From positions 1-13,957 of the forward strand of contig CAZKUN010000238.1 in assembly GCA_964555935.1 (NCBI GenBank): a stretch of DNA of 13,957 nucleotides, written 5' to 3'. Origin of the DNA: CAZKUN01 sp964555935 (GTDB taxonomy: Bacteria; Armatimonadota; Zipacnadia; Zipacnadales; VGFC01). Below, piece after piece: positions 1-7,278 of the stretch. The position numbers and the translations under genes were made by a program. A model generated the notes under the pieces. The model was not told the origin of the DNA, made no database searches, and saw only the letters and a list, made by a program, of their open reading frames with translations. The first letter of the stretch is position 1, and each line of letters begins with the position of its first letter.

Positions 1-1
1 G

Positions 2-874
2 TACTCGGGCCTCGGCGGATACGGGCACGTTGAGAGCCGGTGGCTAGACCAAGTGCTACGAGCCAACGCGGATGCGAAGCGCAAGCTGGTACTCGGGCAC
101 CATCCCGTATTCCCCGTAAACGGCTACGACGAGACCCCCCTCTGGTGCATCGAACCGGAACAAGGCCAGGCATTCTGGCGGACGCTCGTGGAGCACGACG
201 TGCTCGCTTACCTCTGCAGCCACATCATCGCGTTCGACGTCCAGGCCCACGAAGGCGTCCTGCAGGTTACGAGCGGAGGAGCCGGCACTGAATACGGCCC
301 AGGCGGCTTCATGCCGGGGCCGGTCGAGTATCATCATGCGGTCCAGGCGTCGGTGGATGCCCGGGGACTTCGGTATCAGGTGCTCGACGTGGAAGGGCGC
401 GCTCGGGAGACGCTGGAGTGGCCACTCGTCGTGCCGCCCGTGTCTGAGTGGCGAGACGGCGCCGGGGAATGGGAGGGGCAGGATGGCTCTCGCGTGTCAT
501 TCTTCAGACTCTCCGGCACCGCGCCGCGAGGAGACGAACAGACGCTCATCTCGGGCTTCAGCACGCCCAACGAGCCGGCGGTTGTGAAGATAGGACTCGA
601 GGGCGAGCCGATGAGGCTTACTGTTCACATGACGATGGGCACGGACGACACGCAGCGATGGGACGGGCCGCCTCTCCCGCCGGATCAAGGCTTTGATCTA
701 CGGTTAGCCATCCATCGTGACATGGGGCCCGGAGGGGTTCTCTGGCGCGAAGACGAGGACTCGGCGTGGTCATCGCTCTCTTCCTCGTCGGCCCGAGGCG
801 CGGCGGACGTGGCATGGCCGGCCCGGTGGGTAGTAGGTGAGGATGTCGCAGACCTGCGCGTGAAGTGGAGATAG
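2..874 (+). CDS. Metallophosphoesterase with C-terminal lectin-like domain (5' end missing)
   Basis: The frame is open to the left edge, so only the last 290 residues are visible and the true start lies outside. The visible part begins near the end of a calcineurin-like phosphoesterase fold. It shows WLDQVL followed by LVLGHHPVFPV (visible residues ~29-39), the His-bearing loop that coordinates the dinuclear metal centre, then YLCSHIIAFDV (70-80) and TSGGAGTEYG, which closes the catalytic domain. The classical GHxH metal motif reads S-H-I-I here, so its second His is absent. Residues ~148-270 look like a jelly-roll/LamG-like domain (DGSRVSFFRLSG, a Gly/Pro-rich region, then FDLRLAIHRDMGPGGVLW), probably for glycan or surface binding. 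The expected family role is hydrolysis of a phosphate ester; the substrate is unknown. It is followed at once by a same-strand gene remnant, which suggests a former operon. The family call is fairly secure, the activity is not. Confidence 0.8.
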   Translation, partial: YSGLGGYGHVESRWLDQVLRANADAKRKLVLGHHPVFPVNGYDETPLWCIEPEQGQAFWRTLVEHDVLAYLCSHIIAFDVQAHEGVLQVTSGGAGTEYGPGGFMPGPVEYHHAVQASVDARGLRYQVLDVEGRARETLEWPLVVPPVSEWRDGAGEWEGQDGSRVSFFRLSGTAPRGDEQTLISGFSTPNEPAVVKIGLEGEPMRLTVHMTMGTDDTQRWDGPPLPPDQGFDLRLAIHRDMGPGGVLWREDEDSAWSSLSSSSARGAADVAWPARWVVGEDVADLRVKWR

Positions 875-884
875 CGTTCAGCGC

Positions 885-1047
885 GAAAGGCGAGAAGCCA
901 TCGATCAACACCCCAAGGCCGCCCTGGTCGCTGAGAACGAGTTCTGGCGCGTCGAGCTAGAGCCAAAGCACGGCCGAATCGTCAGCGTCCTCGATGAGAC
1001 GACGGAGATCGAAGGCGGCGACATGACCACCAGCACGACCGCGAACC
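885..1047 (+). pseudogene. Truncated remnant of a carbohydrate-active domain gene (DUF5107- or GH38-C-terminal-like)
   Basis: The + strand frame with codon starts at 885, 888 and so on encodes a short segment including ENEFWRVELEPKHGRIVSVL and DETTEIEGGD (codons ~933-1022). This resembles the opening strands of galactose-mutarotase-like beta-sandwich domains, where a phrase of the type ENxxxRVxxxPxxGGRIxSLxDKxTG is typical (DUF5107, or the C-terminal sandwich of GH38 alpha-mannosidases). No ATG, GTG or TTG precedes the segment in frame. An ATC at 900-902 sits just after a purine-rich stretch and may be a mutated start. After ~1047 the frame enters the antisense of the converging phosphoesterase gene and loses resemblance. 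It lies ~10 bp after the upstream stop, as an operon partner would. I read it as the 5' stub of a gene cut by a rearrangement. The family assignment comes from about 30 residues and is tentative. Confidence 0.45.
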
Positions 1048-2664
1048 TCAGCGCCCAGCGCTGGCCTCGACGATCCGCACATCGTCGAACCATGCCGCGC
1101 CGCAAGAACCCGGTGTGGCCGAGAGAACCACCCGACACCAGTAGACGTGCTCGGGGAGCGGCGGAGTTGTGATGGTCACGGGCGTCCAATCGTTCGTGCC
1201 CGAGACAGGCTCCGACGTCGTCCGCCCCAGGAAGCCCATGTCTCCGCTCCAAGAGAACGACAGCGTCACTCCACCCGCGACCGACTCCGTTTTCACCCAG
1301 GCGGAGATCTCGTAGCTCTTTCCCCCCGCCACTGCGCGCGCGTGCCCGTCGTCTATCAGCGCTCTTCGCAGGGCCGGCAAGACCGGCTCGCCGCTCGCGT
1401 GCGTCCAGCGGATACTTGCCCCGCCTGAATGGGACACGTCGCCGTCGACGCTGTGCTGGGGCCAGGGCAACATCCACCGCGAGGCACCCTCCTCCAGGCC
1501 TGCTATGACCGCGCCCGCCTCGGGCCTCGGGCGCGGCGGGCCCGGCTGCGAGGGCGGCGGCTCGGGAGGATCGCCGGGCGGCTTGGTCAGGGCGAAGTCG
1601 TCGATGATCCGGTCGTCGGTGTCGATCGCCCGAATCCGGCACTGGTCGGGAGTGACGCTGGTGAGGAGGAAGTGGTTCGTGGACTTGGCGATCGCCGAGA
1701 TTCGATGCCTGTGATCCCATAACTCGCCGGGGGACTGGCTCACGTCATACCCCCCTCCGCCGCTGACGAGATACGTCGTCCCGTCGGGGTGGTGCTGCCC
1801 GTCCCGCAGTGGGTGCGATCGCTCGTAGATGGTCGCGTGCGCGTTGTAGACGACGTCGACGCCGTAGCGGTCGAACAGCGGACAGAGCACGCGCGTGGCC
1901 GCGATCTCGCAGTTGTTCGAGCAGTACGGTGGGTGGTGGAAGAACACGTACTTCCACCTCGCGCTTCCGCAGGCGCTCAAGTCATGCTCTAGCCAGGCCC
2001 ACTGCTCCGAGCCGGGCCGGTAGTCGAGGTTCGAGTTTGCCACGGTGATATGGGCGCAGCCGTAGTCGAACGAATACCAGTAGCGCGGCTCGGGGAACGA
2101 GAAATACTGAGCGTAACCCTCGTTTGGCGTGTCGTGATTGCCCATCGTCGCGAACCACGGGCTGTACTTGAGCAACTCGTGATTGCAGTCGAAGAAGTCG
2201 GCTCTGTACCGGCCGATGAAGTCCTGCGCCGCGTCGCCCGTGCCGATGCAGATGTCGGGCCGATACGCGCGCGCGAGTTCCGCGTTCCGCCGATGCGCCT
2301 CGGCAACGCCCATGTCATCGCCATAGCTGACGAAGCTGAACGGCGACTCGGCGCCCGGGGCGGTCCGAAAACTGGCTCCATCCGAGCAGGCATGCCGCCC
2401 CGACGGATCCTCCGAGCGAACGCGATAGTAGTAGAGCTGATCCTCGGCGAGGCCGTCGGCCGTGACCGCGTGGACTGTGACGGGCCGATCGTCGTGGATG
2501 TGCTGAGCGTAGGTCGGCGCCGGCCGGCCTTCGTAGGCGCTCCATCCGAGCGCGTCGGCGCGCTCGAACTCCAGGCAGCTTGTGGCGGGCGCGCTGGTGT
2601 GCCACATGACCGTAACGCGATCCCGGCTGACGTTCTGCAGGTAGGGGCCGACGATGATCTCCAT
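1048..2664 (-). CDS. Purple acid phosphatase-like metallophosphoesterase with FnIII and carbohydrate-binding-like domains
   Basis: The protein has 538 residues when started at ATG 2664, chosen for AAGGAG six bases upstream; an in-frame ATG at 2709 lacks such a site. Domains: an N-terminal fibronectin-III-like domain (~5-102, with VTVMWHT and YYYRV) as in purple acid phosphatases; a calcineurin-like catalytic domain (~108-355) with YGDD (114-117), GTGD (141-144), MGNHD (174-178) and FFHHPPY (241-247); a Pro-rich linker (~361-381); and a C-terminal jelly-roll domain (~385-534, YEISAWVKTE to WFDDVRI) like CBM4/9-type carbohydrate-binding modules. The final metal motif, usually GHxH followed by xYER, reads N-A-H-A-T-I-Y-E-R (274-282): one His (276) is kept and the second is Thr. 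No signal peptide is visible, which is odd for this architecture. Family activity is phosphomonoester hydrolysis; the substrate is unknown. It is divergent from the GH5-like gene and converges on the remnant at 885-1047. Confidence 0.85.
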   Translation of the reverse strand: MEIIVGPYLQNVSRDRVTVMWHTSAPATSCLEFERADALGWSAYEGRPAPTYAQHIHDDRPVTVHAVTADGLAEDQLYYYRVRSEDPSGRHACSDGASFRTAPGAESPFSFVSYGDDMGVAEAHRRNAELARAYRPDICIGTGDAAQDFIGRYRADFFDCNHELLKYSPWFATMGNHDTPNEGYAQYFSFPEPRYWYSFDYGCAHITVANSNLDYRPGSEQWAWLEHDLSACGSARWKYVFFHHPPYCSNNCEIAATRVLCPLFDRYGVDVVYNAHATIYERSHPLRDGQHHPDGTTYLVSGGGGYDVSQSPGELWDHRHRISAIAKSTNHFLLTSVTPDQCRIRAIDTDDRIIDDFALTKPPGDPPEPPPSQPGPPRPRPEAGAVIAGLEEGASRWMLPWPQHSVDGDVSHSGGASIRWTHASGEPVLPALRRALIDDGHARAVAGGKSYEISAWVKTESVAGGVTLSFSWSGDMGFLGRTTSEPVSGTNDWTPVTITTPPLPEHVYWCRVVLSATPGSCGAAWFDDVRIVEASAGR

Positions 2665-2670
2665 GGGGCT

Positions 2671-2676
2671 CTCCTT
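2671..2676 (-). promoter_or_regulatory. Ribosome binding site that fixes the phosphoesterase start
   Basis: On the minus strand this reads AAGGAG, six bases before ATG 2664. It favours that start over the in-frame ATG at 2709 and makes the protein begin directly with its FnIII domain. Confidence 0.8.
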
Positions 2677-2866
2677 CTTGCCGCGACACATCGCTGGACG
2701 CAAGCTCATCGACGCGACTCGGGCGTAGCCCTTGGGTTCATTCTCGACGAGAGGAGAGCCTCCTAGCGACAGGGGGTCGAGCCCGCGGCGACGGGGTGAT
2801 CTGGGGAAGAGATGCTCAGACGCGGAGAGGAGGTCAAACGCCGCACATCAGACAAGGTCGCCAGCG

Positions 2867-2877
2867 CAACTGAGTTG
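2867..2877. repeat. Short inverted repeat, candidate operator
   Basis: CAACT-G-AGTTG is a perfect 5-1-5 palindrome. It extends imperfectly outward (GCG before, GCGC after, with one extra G), giving about 16 bp of dyad symmetry. It lies 60 bp upstream of the GH5-like start, a plausible place for a transcription-factor site. A site this short could occur by chance. Confidence 0.3.
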
Positions 2878-2925
2878 GCGCCGGGCGGTTTGGGCGAGTC
2901 CGGGGACACACAGGGCGAACTCCGT

Positions 2926-2930
2926 GGAGG
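2926..2930 (+). promoter_or_regulatory. Ribosome binding site that fixes the GH5-like start
   Basis: GGAGG lies seven bases before ATG 2938. Together with the Tat-type signal peptide that begins exactly there, it rules out the longer in-frame start at 2812. Confidence 0.85.
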
Positions 2931-2937
2931 GCTCGCA

Positions 2938-4629
2938 ATGGAGCGACGCAGGTTCCTACAAACCACCGCAATCGGTCTCACAGCGGGAATGGCCGGCCAA
3001 CTCGCCTCCGCGGATCCGGCCGAAGGAGAGGTGCGCCAAGTGAAGCGCTTCCTTAGCGTCCAGGAGAACGGGTATTTCGCGTTTGATGACGGGGAGCCGT
3101 TCCTCCCGCTGGGCGGCTTCTATGGCAACTTCGTGCACCGAGTCGAAGAAGGTCAGGTCTTAGAGGACCGCATCGGCAGCATCCGGGACTCGTCGGAGGC
3201 CGAGAAGCGCGCGTGGTTCCAGCTTCTTGCCGAGAACGGGGTGAATTGCCTTCGCATCATGAGCCGCGACCACAACAAGCGCGGCGTGGACGAATGGGAC
3301 AAGGTCGGCGCGCTCAATGAGCCGTTGCTGGAGACGTGGGAGCAGTACTGGGACGTTGCGTTGGAGTACGGCATCCGCATTCTGCCGACGATACACGAGA
3401 GTTTCTACGCCACCTACGCCCCCTACCGCAATCCCGAGACGATGAGCGCGATGGTGGTCCCGTTGTACGGCGAGGGCGAGATCGCGAAGTTGCCGGACTA
3501 CCGCCGCCGTCTGCTCGAGGGCAAGCCGATCGACGCCCAGGGCACATATGCCGACCCCGATATGATCCGCGCGCGGAACGACTACGTGGATGCGCTGATC
3601 CCCCGACTACGAGAACACCCCAGCATCCTGCTGTACGAGTTGGAGAACGAGCAGGAGATCGGCATCTACGACTGGACCAACCGGAACATCGCCTGGATTC
3701 GGGAGCATGATGCGAAGACGCCCGTCTGCATCAGCCACAGCGGCGCGGGACTCATGACGGCAGATCCGATCCCGCATTCGCGCCGCACGGGGATCGATTT
3801 CTACTCGTATCACATCTATCCCGTCGATAGAGTGTGCCAGCCCGAGTTTGACTACGGCATGGCTGTCTCGATGCTCGCGCGGTACGCAATGCTGGGCGTT
3901 CCGGCTGGGGCCGGCGAAGCCGGATCGCACATCCTCGAGGGCGGGCCCGACGGGCGATGGCGTTACGCGATCGCCCGCGACACGGCCTGGATGCCGTTCC
4001 TCTCCGGCAACAACCACATCATGTTCTGGGACGCCGCGCATCCTGAGGTGGTGGCCTGCAAGGGCGTCTCGGAGGCCGCCGAGTTACTGGAGCTCGCGGG
4101 GTTCAGGCGGAAGCGCCCCGGCATCGCCGTGGACGTCTCTCATCCCCTCGACGATGACATCCACTTCCGCGGCGAGGAGGGCTACGCCCTCTACACTAAC
4201 ATGGGCCGCTACGAGAATCACTTCGCGCGGCTAGGCGTGGACTTCGACTACACGTTTGGGGGAGAGGGCTACGACACCGTGCTCCCGGGAGACCGCTTCG
4301 AACCGCATGCTCCCGAGGCGCGGCCCTTTGTCTTGTCGGCGGGCTATCAGATGAAATCTCTCAGCAGCGCCAGTGACGACGTCCTCGTGGCGTACATCCG
4401 CAACGAGGGAGAGAACGTTCACGTTGGCAAGGACTGGTTCGCCGGCTGGGTCCGCAAGCCCGTGCCCGCCCGCTTCGAACTGGACGTGACGCTGCCAGGC
4501 ACATACGAAGGCTTCCTCCACACCTTCGATGACGAGTCCCGGGAAGACGTGCGCATCGACGGGCAGGGGCGCCTAGCGAAGCCCGGACCCACGGACCGCG
4601 ACTTCTGGCTCTATCTGAGGCGGGTGTGA
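2938..4629 (+). CDS. Tat-exported GH5-like (clan GH-A) glycoside hydrolase
   Basis: The protein has 563 residues. It begins MERRRFLQTT, a twin-arginine signal (RRRFLQ, residues 3-8), followed by a modest hydrophobic stretch and a likely cleavage site after ASA at 25, so it is probably exported folded. The body (~45-420) has TIM-barrel features of clan GH-A retaining hydrolases such as GH5: ENGVNCLRI for an early strand, ILLYELENEQEIG with a candidate acid/base Glu238 after Asn237, FYSYHIYP, and VPAGAGEAGS with candidate nucleophile Glu327. MPFLSGNNHIMFWDAA is a late barrel strand. Residues ~450-563 (VLVAYIRNEGE, then LPGTYEGFLHTF) form a beta-sandwich typical of the C-terminus of these enzymes. 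It should hydrolyse a beta-linked glycan outside the cytoplasm; the linkage cannot be read from the sequence. It is divergent from the phosphoesterase and ends 10 bp from the converging DUF4091 gene. Confidence 0.8.
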   Translation: MERRRFLQTTAIGLTAGMAGQLASADPAEGEVRQVKRFLSVQENGYFAFDDGEPFLPLGGFYGNFVHRVEEGQVLEDRIGSIRDSSEAEKRAWFQLLAENGVNCLRIMSRDHNKRGVDEWDKVGALNEPLLETWEQYWDVALEYGIRILPTIHESFYATYAPYRNPETMSAMVVPLYGEGEIAKLPDYRRRLLEGKPIDAQGTYADPDMIRARNDYVDALIPRLREHPSILLYELENEQEIGIYDWTNRNIAWIREHDAKTPVCISHSGAGLMTADPIPHSRRTGIDFYSYHIYPVDRVCQPEFDYGMAVSMLARYAMLGVPAGAGEAGSHILEGGPDGRWRYAIARDTAWMPFLSGNNHIMFWDAAHPEVVACKGVSEAAELLELAGFRRKRPGIAVDVSHPLDDDIHFRGEEGYALYTNMGRYENHFARLGVDFDYTFGGEGYDTVLPGDRFEPHAPEARPFVLSAGYQMKSLSSASDDVLVAYIRNEGENVHVGKDWFAGWVRKPVPARFELDVTLPGTYEGFLHTFDDESREDVRIDGQGRLAKPGPTDRDFWLYLRRV

Positions 4630-4639
4630 GGGACGGCGG

Positions 4640-7051
4640 TCAGATACCAGGACCCGAGACTCTCAGGGCTACAATGGCCCTCAGCACCCTCTCGCGGTGC
4701 GCGTCGGCGCGAGTGATGTCGTCCGGATCGGTTAGCACGGTCTGGATCGCGGTCTCGAGAACTTCCTGGGCCTCCGTCACCTGATCCGATGATGGTTGCC
4801 CGTGCTGGTCGATGAGGCTCCGCAGCACGTGCAGGTGCGTGTAGTCCTCGATACCCTCCCGCCACGCCTCCCAGCGCTTGCTGGGGATGATCGCTTCGGC
4901 TCGACTGACGTCCTCGGGCGCTCCATCCAAAGTGTAGACCGCCGCGTAGGCCCAGGGCGACTCGTGCCACATATCCACGCTCTTCCATCCCTCGCCCACC
5001 GCGTAGCACCAGAAGCCGCAGCCCGAAGCACCCAACTCGAAGGCGCGCCAGAGGGCGAGCCGGTAGGCCGAGTATGGGTGGTGAACGCGGCGGCCGACCA
5101 TGTAGCTCCAGACCGGCTTGTTGGTCTGGCGCAGGATGTCCATCTGCCTGGCCAGGTGAGGACGGCGCTCGGTCAGCGAGGGGCACCAGATATCGACATA
5201 CGGGGCCGCGGCCAGCAGGAACTCGTCGCGATCGCGCATCATAGGATCCGCGAAGATGCGGATCTTCGGATCGACGGACCGGATGGCCTTGCCGCTGGCC
5301 ACGAAGTTCGCCCGTATACTCTCATCGACCGGATACACGAAGAAGTCGCCGTAGTCGAGGCCCAATTCCTTCAGGTGGGCCATCCAGCGACGCACCCACT
5401 GGGAGTACGTGCGATACTCCGGGGATTCCTCGTCGATCTCTCCCGTGAACTTCAGCGTCGGGAACCACCCCATCCCCTGCCCGGAGACAGGCCGCAGGAG
5501 TTCGATCCATCGGTCCAGCGCGGAGAAGTCGAGATCGACCGTGATGTTGCCGTCCGCGTCGATCTCACCTCTCTCCTGGTTGGGCCGCGGCAGGCAGTTG
5601 TTGGACAATATGCTGACGTTGCTATAGTGGGCGGCCAGGTCAGCCACAGCCTCCGCCTCGATGCCCTTGAGCGTCGCGATGCTGTCCACATACTGCCACG
5701 AGTAGGTGGCGATCGGCACGTCGTCTGGTATAGCTACGGGGAGCACTTCGATCTTCAGCCCGATACGATACTCGTCCCCCACATCATCCGTCACGACGAT
5801 GGAGCCTCGATGGGTGCCGAGGGCGGCGTCGCCGGTGTGAATCTCAAGCCAGACCTGGCGGCTCTCCCAGGCCGGGATCGCCACCGGCGCGTCGAGCAGG
5901 GCCAAAGCGTCACCCAGGACGAGATGCGCCATCGGCTCGACGAAGACCGTCCGGCGGAGTATCACGCTCCCTCCCCACCCCCGAGGTCGCGCGAGCCGAC
6001 CGCCAAGGCGCACCTGAATGGAACGCGCCTGGTCGCCAAGGTTGGTCACCATGAATGCTTGCGACTCATACTCGTTCCGCCCGGCGACAACCTTAAGTTC
6101 CCTGAGGTCCCTGCCCAGCGGGGGGACGTCCGTCGGGAGGACCTCAGCCCATGGCGACACGTCCCAGATCGCCAGACGCTCCTCGGTGTGGATCGCCCGG
6201 ACCACCTCCCCTTGCAGGGCGCGCGCCCTCTCGTTCAGAGGCGCGATGATCTCTGGCGCAATGGTCAGCAGCTTGCCGTCCGGAGTGGTTGGGGCTTGGT
6301 CTACTTCCTCCCGGAGGACCGTAATCCGCTCCGCGAACGCTGCCTGCAGGCCTGCCTCGCCAGCCCGGAGTTGCAGCCGGTCCAGCGCCCTCGCGAGACG
6401 TTTCTGCCGCTCGCTTCGCGCGTCAGTCTCAAGTGGCGCGATCGCGTCGTCAGGCAGGCGGACCTGGTCTGGGTCGTGGCCGCCGCTGAGGACTTGGATC
6501 TCGTCGAGGAAGACGTATGACCCGTACGGTGCATGCAATCTGACCAAGACATACCGTCCCCGCGTCGCCAGGCCGTCGGCTCGTAGCGCGCGCCGCGCGA
6601 GCTGGCCGGCATCGGCGCTGTCGATGCGATGGACGACGCGGAAATCCTCCGGCGCGTCACTCACGCCGAGAATGGCACTTGGCAGATACACCTCCGCGGC
6701 CGGGCTGGCTCCCGAGGACAGCACGATTGAGTCGATCGCGTGGGTCCGTCCAAGGTCGATGACTACCTCGACGGGCTCAAGCGCCTTCCACCCCACGCAG
6801 CCCACGTTGGCCCAGAGTTGCGCCGCCGACGCATCCGCCCGCTGTCCGTCGGTCAGCTGCTCCGAGTCGCCATCGTCCGTGCAGAGGCCGTAGTTCGGCG
6901 CCGGCCTCATGCTGTACGGCTTGCCCAGCGCCACATTGCCTTCCTGGGCGCCGACGGCGCTGGCGATCGCCCCGAGCAACATCCCAAGTAGGCTAGCCCA
7001 GCCACGCGCGCGCGCGCAGCCGGTGGTCGTCGCGACCCGTGCGGTCACCAT
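4640..7051 (-). CDS. Secreted F5/8 type C + DUF4091 (GH123-like) glycoside hydrolase
   Basis: The protein has 803 residues from ATG 7051, supported by GAGGA six bases upstream and by a Sec signal peptide: basic n-region, then LLGMLLGAIASAVGA with likely cleavage after Ala35. The in-frame extension upstream is low-complexity and rejected. Domains: a discoidin/F5-8C-type binding domain (~38-185; NVALGKPYS, VVIDLGRTHAIDSIVLSSGA); a charged helical linker; a beta-sandwich (~300-445); a TIM barrel (~450-720); and a C-terminal DUF4091 signature, IIPSKRWEAWREGIEDYTHL. The barrel contains FFVYPVDES with Asp576-Glu577, matching the adjacent Asp-Glu pair of GH123 beta-N-acetylgalactosaminidases, where Asp orients the substrate acetamido group and Glu is the acid. 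Removal of beta-linked N-acetylhexosamine from extracellular glycans is therefore plausible but inferred. It is divergent from the SDR gene and has a divergent paralogue at the right edge. Confidence 0.85.
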   Translation of the reverse strand: MVTARVATTTGCARARGWASLLGMLLGAIASAVGAQEGNVALGKPYSMRPAPNYGLCTDDGDSEQLTDGQRADASAAQLWANVGCVGWKALEPVEVVIDLGRTHAIDSIVLSSGASPAAEVYLPSAILGVSDAPEDFRVVHRIDSADAGQLARRALRADGLATRGRYVLVRLHAPYGSYVFLDEIQVLSGGHDPDQVRLPDDAIAPLETDARSERQKRLARALDRLQLRAGEAGLQAAFAERITVLREEVDQAPTTPDGKLLTIAPEIIAPLNERARALQGEVVRAIHTEERLAIWDVSPWAEVLPTDVPPLGRDLRELKVVAGRNEYESQAFMVTNLGDQARSIQVRLGGRLARPRGWGGSVILRRTVFVEPMAHLVLGDALALLDAPVAIPAWESRQVWLEIHTGDAALGTHRGSIVVTDDVGDEYRIGLKIEVLPVAIPDDVPIATYSWQYVDSIATLKGIEAEAVADLAAHYSNVSILSNNCLPRPNQERGEIDADGNITVDLDFSALDRWIELLRPVSGQGMGWFPTLKFTGEIDEESPEYRTYSQWVRRWMAHLKELGLDYGDFFVYPVDESIRANFVASGKAIRSVDPKIRIFADPMMRDRDEFLLAAAPYVDIWCPSLTERRPHLARQMDILRQTNKPVWSYMVGRRVHHPYSAYRLALWRAFELGASGCGFWCYAVGEGWKSVDMWHESPWAYAAVYTLDGAPEDVSRAEAIIPSKRWEAWREGIEDYTHLHVLRSLIDQHGQPSSDQVTEAQEVLETAIQTVLTDPDDITRADAHRERVLRAIVALRVSGPGI

Positions 7052-7057
7052 CGCTGT

Positions 7058-7062
7058 TCCTC
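7058..7062 (-). promoter_or_regulatory. Ribosome binding site that fixes the DUF4091 start
   Basis: On the minus strand this reads GAGGA, six bases before ATG 7051, exactly where the signal peptide begins. It argues against the 123-codon in-frame extension upstream. Confidence 0.75.
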
Positions 7063-7174
7063 GGATCCACCCATGCTGCGGTGTCGTCGTTCGACTCGGG
7101 AGTCCCCAATACAGGCCGGGGTCCCGGACCGTTGGCCGGGCAGTCAACTGTTCATCACGAGGTTTCGGCGGTTG

Positions 7175-7207
7175 GGCCGCGGAGACCTCGATAGAGCCTC
7201 CGCGGCC
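7175..7207. repeat. Perfect 10-bp inverted repeat with 13-nt spacer
   Basis: The left arm GGCCGCGGAG (7175-7184) and right arm CTCCGCGGCC (7198-7207) are exact reverse complements, separated by 13 bases. The arm centres are 23 bp apart, about two helical turns, as for a dimeric regulator binding one DNA face. It sits near the middle of the divergent region. It could equally form a GC-rich RNA hairpin in either leader; no U-tract follows on either strand, so it is unlikely to be an intrinsic terminator. Confidence 0.6.
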
Positions 7208-7263
7208 AGAGGCGCAGGTTTCCGGATACTGAGTCGGGAATTGCCGCCAATAACAGAAACCGT

Positions 7264-7268
7264 GGAGG
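7264..7268 (+). promoter_or_regulatory. Ribosome binding site for the SDR GTG start
   Basis: GGAGG ends ten bases before GTG 7279. The spacing is slightly long, but no better-placed start exists before the conserved Rossmann strand. Confidence 0.65.
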
Positions 7269-7278
7269 TGCATCCGTC

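Larger units (their letters stand above)
2665..2937. promoter_or_regulatory. Divergent intergenic region between phosphoesterase and GH5-like genes
   Basis: These 273 bp separate two genes reading outward and so should hold both promoters. The + strand frame stays open from 2812, but the predicted peptide there is low-complexity and the strong GGAGG site belongs to the ATG at 2938, so I treat this as noncoding. It contains an 11-bp palindrome at 2867-2877 and a short hairpin-like repeat, AGGAG-AGC-CTCCT, at 2752-2764. I see no convincing -35/-10 pair; promoters in such GC-rich DNA are often not recognisable by eye. Confidence 0.5.
7052..7278. promoter_or_regulatory. Divergent intergenic region between DUF4091 and SDR genes
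   Basis: These 227 bp lie between two outward-reading genes and should hold both promoters. The region contains a perfect 10-bp inverted repeat (7175-7207) and a second one, CCCGG-N8-CCGGG, at 7123-7140. AT-richer patches (7151-7166 and 7236-7260) are candidate promoter positions, but I cannot name a -35/-10 pair. Confidence 0.55.

Noticed and set aside
2752..2764. AGGAG-AGC-CTCCT as a terminator hairpin
   Set aside because: The stem is five pairs with a three-base loop, no T-tract follows on either strand, and it lies in a divergent region where no terminator is needed.
2050..2766. Open frame of 238 codons antisense to the phosphoesterase
   Set aside because: It lies across a gene with conserved catalytic motifs and shows no motifs of its own.
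4796..6520. Long open frame (574 codons) antisense to the DUF4091 gene
   Set aside because: It is a shadow frame created by GC-rich codon use; the translation is rich in Arg, Asp, His and Val without domain motifs, and the sense strand has clear domains and a signal peptide.
7005..7015. Alternating CG tract
   Set aside because: It is short, explained by Ala/Arg codons in the signal peptide, and too brief to argue for a Z-DNA or phase-variation role.
7152..7159. TCATCACG occurs here and at 11087-11094 in another divergent region
   Set aside because: One shared 8-mer between two regions of this size is expected by chance.
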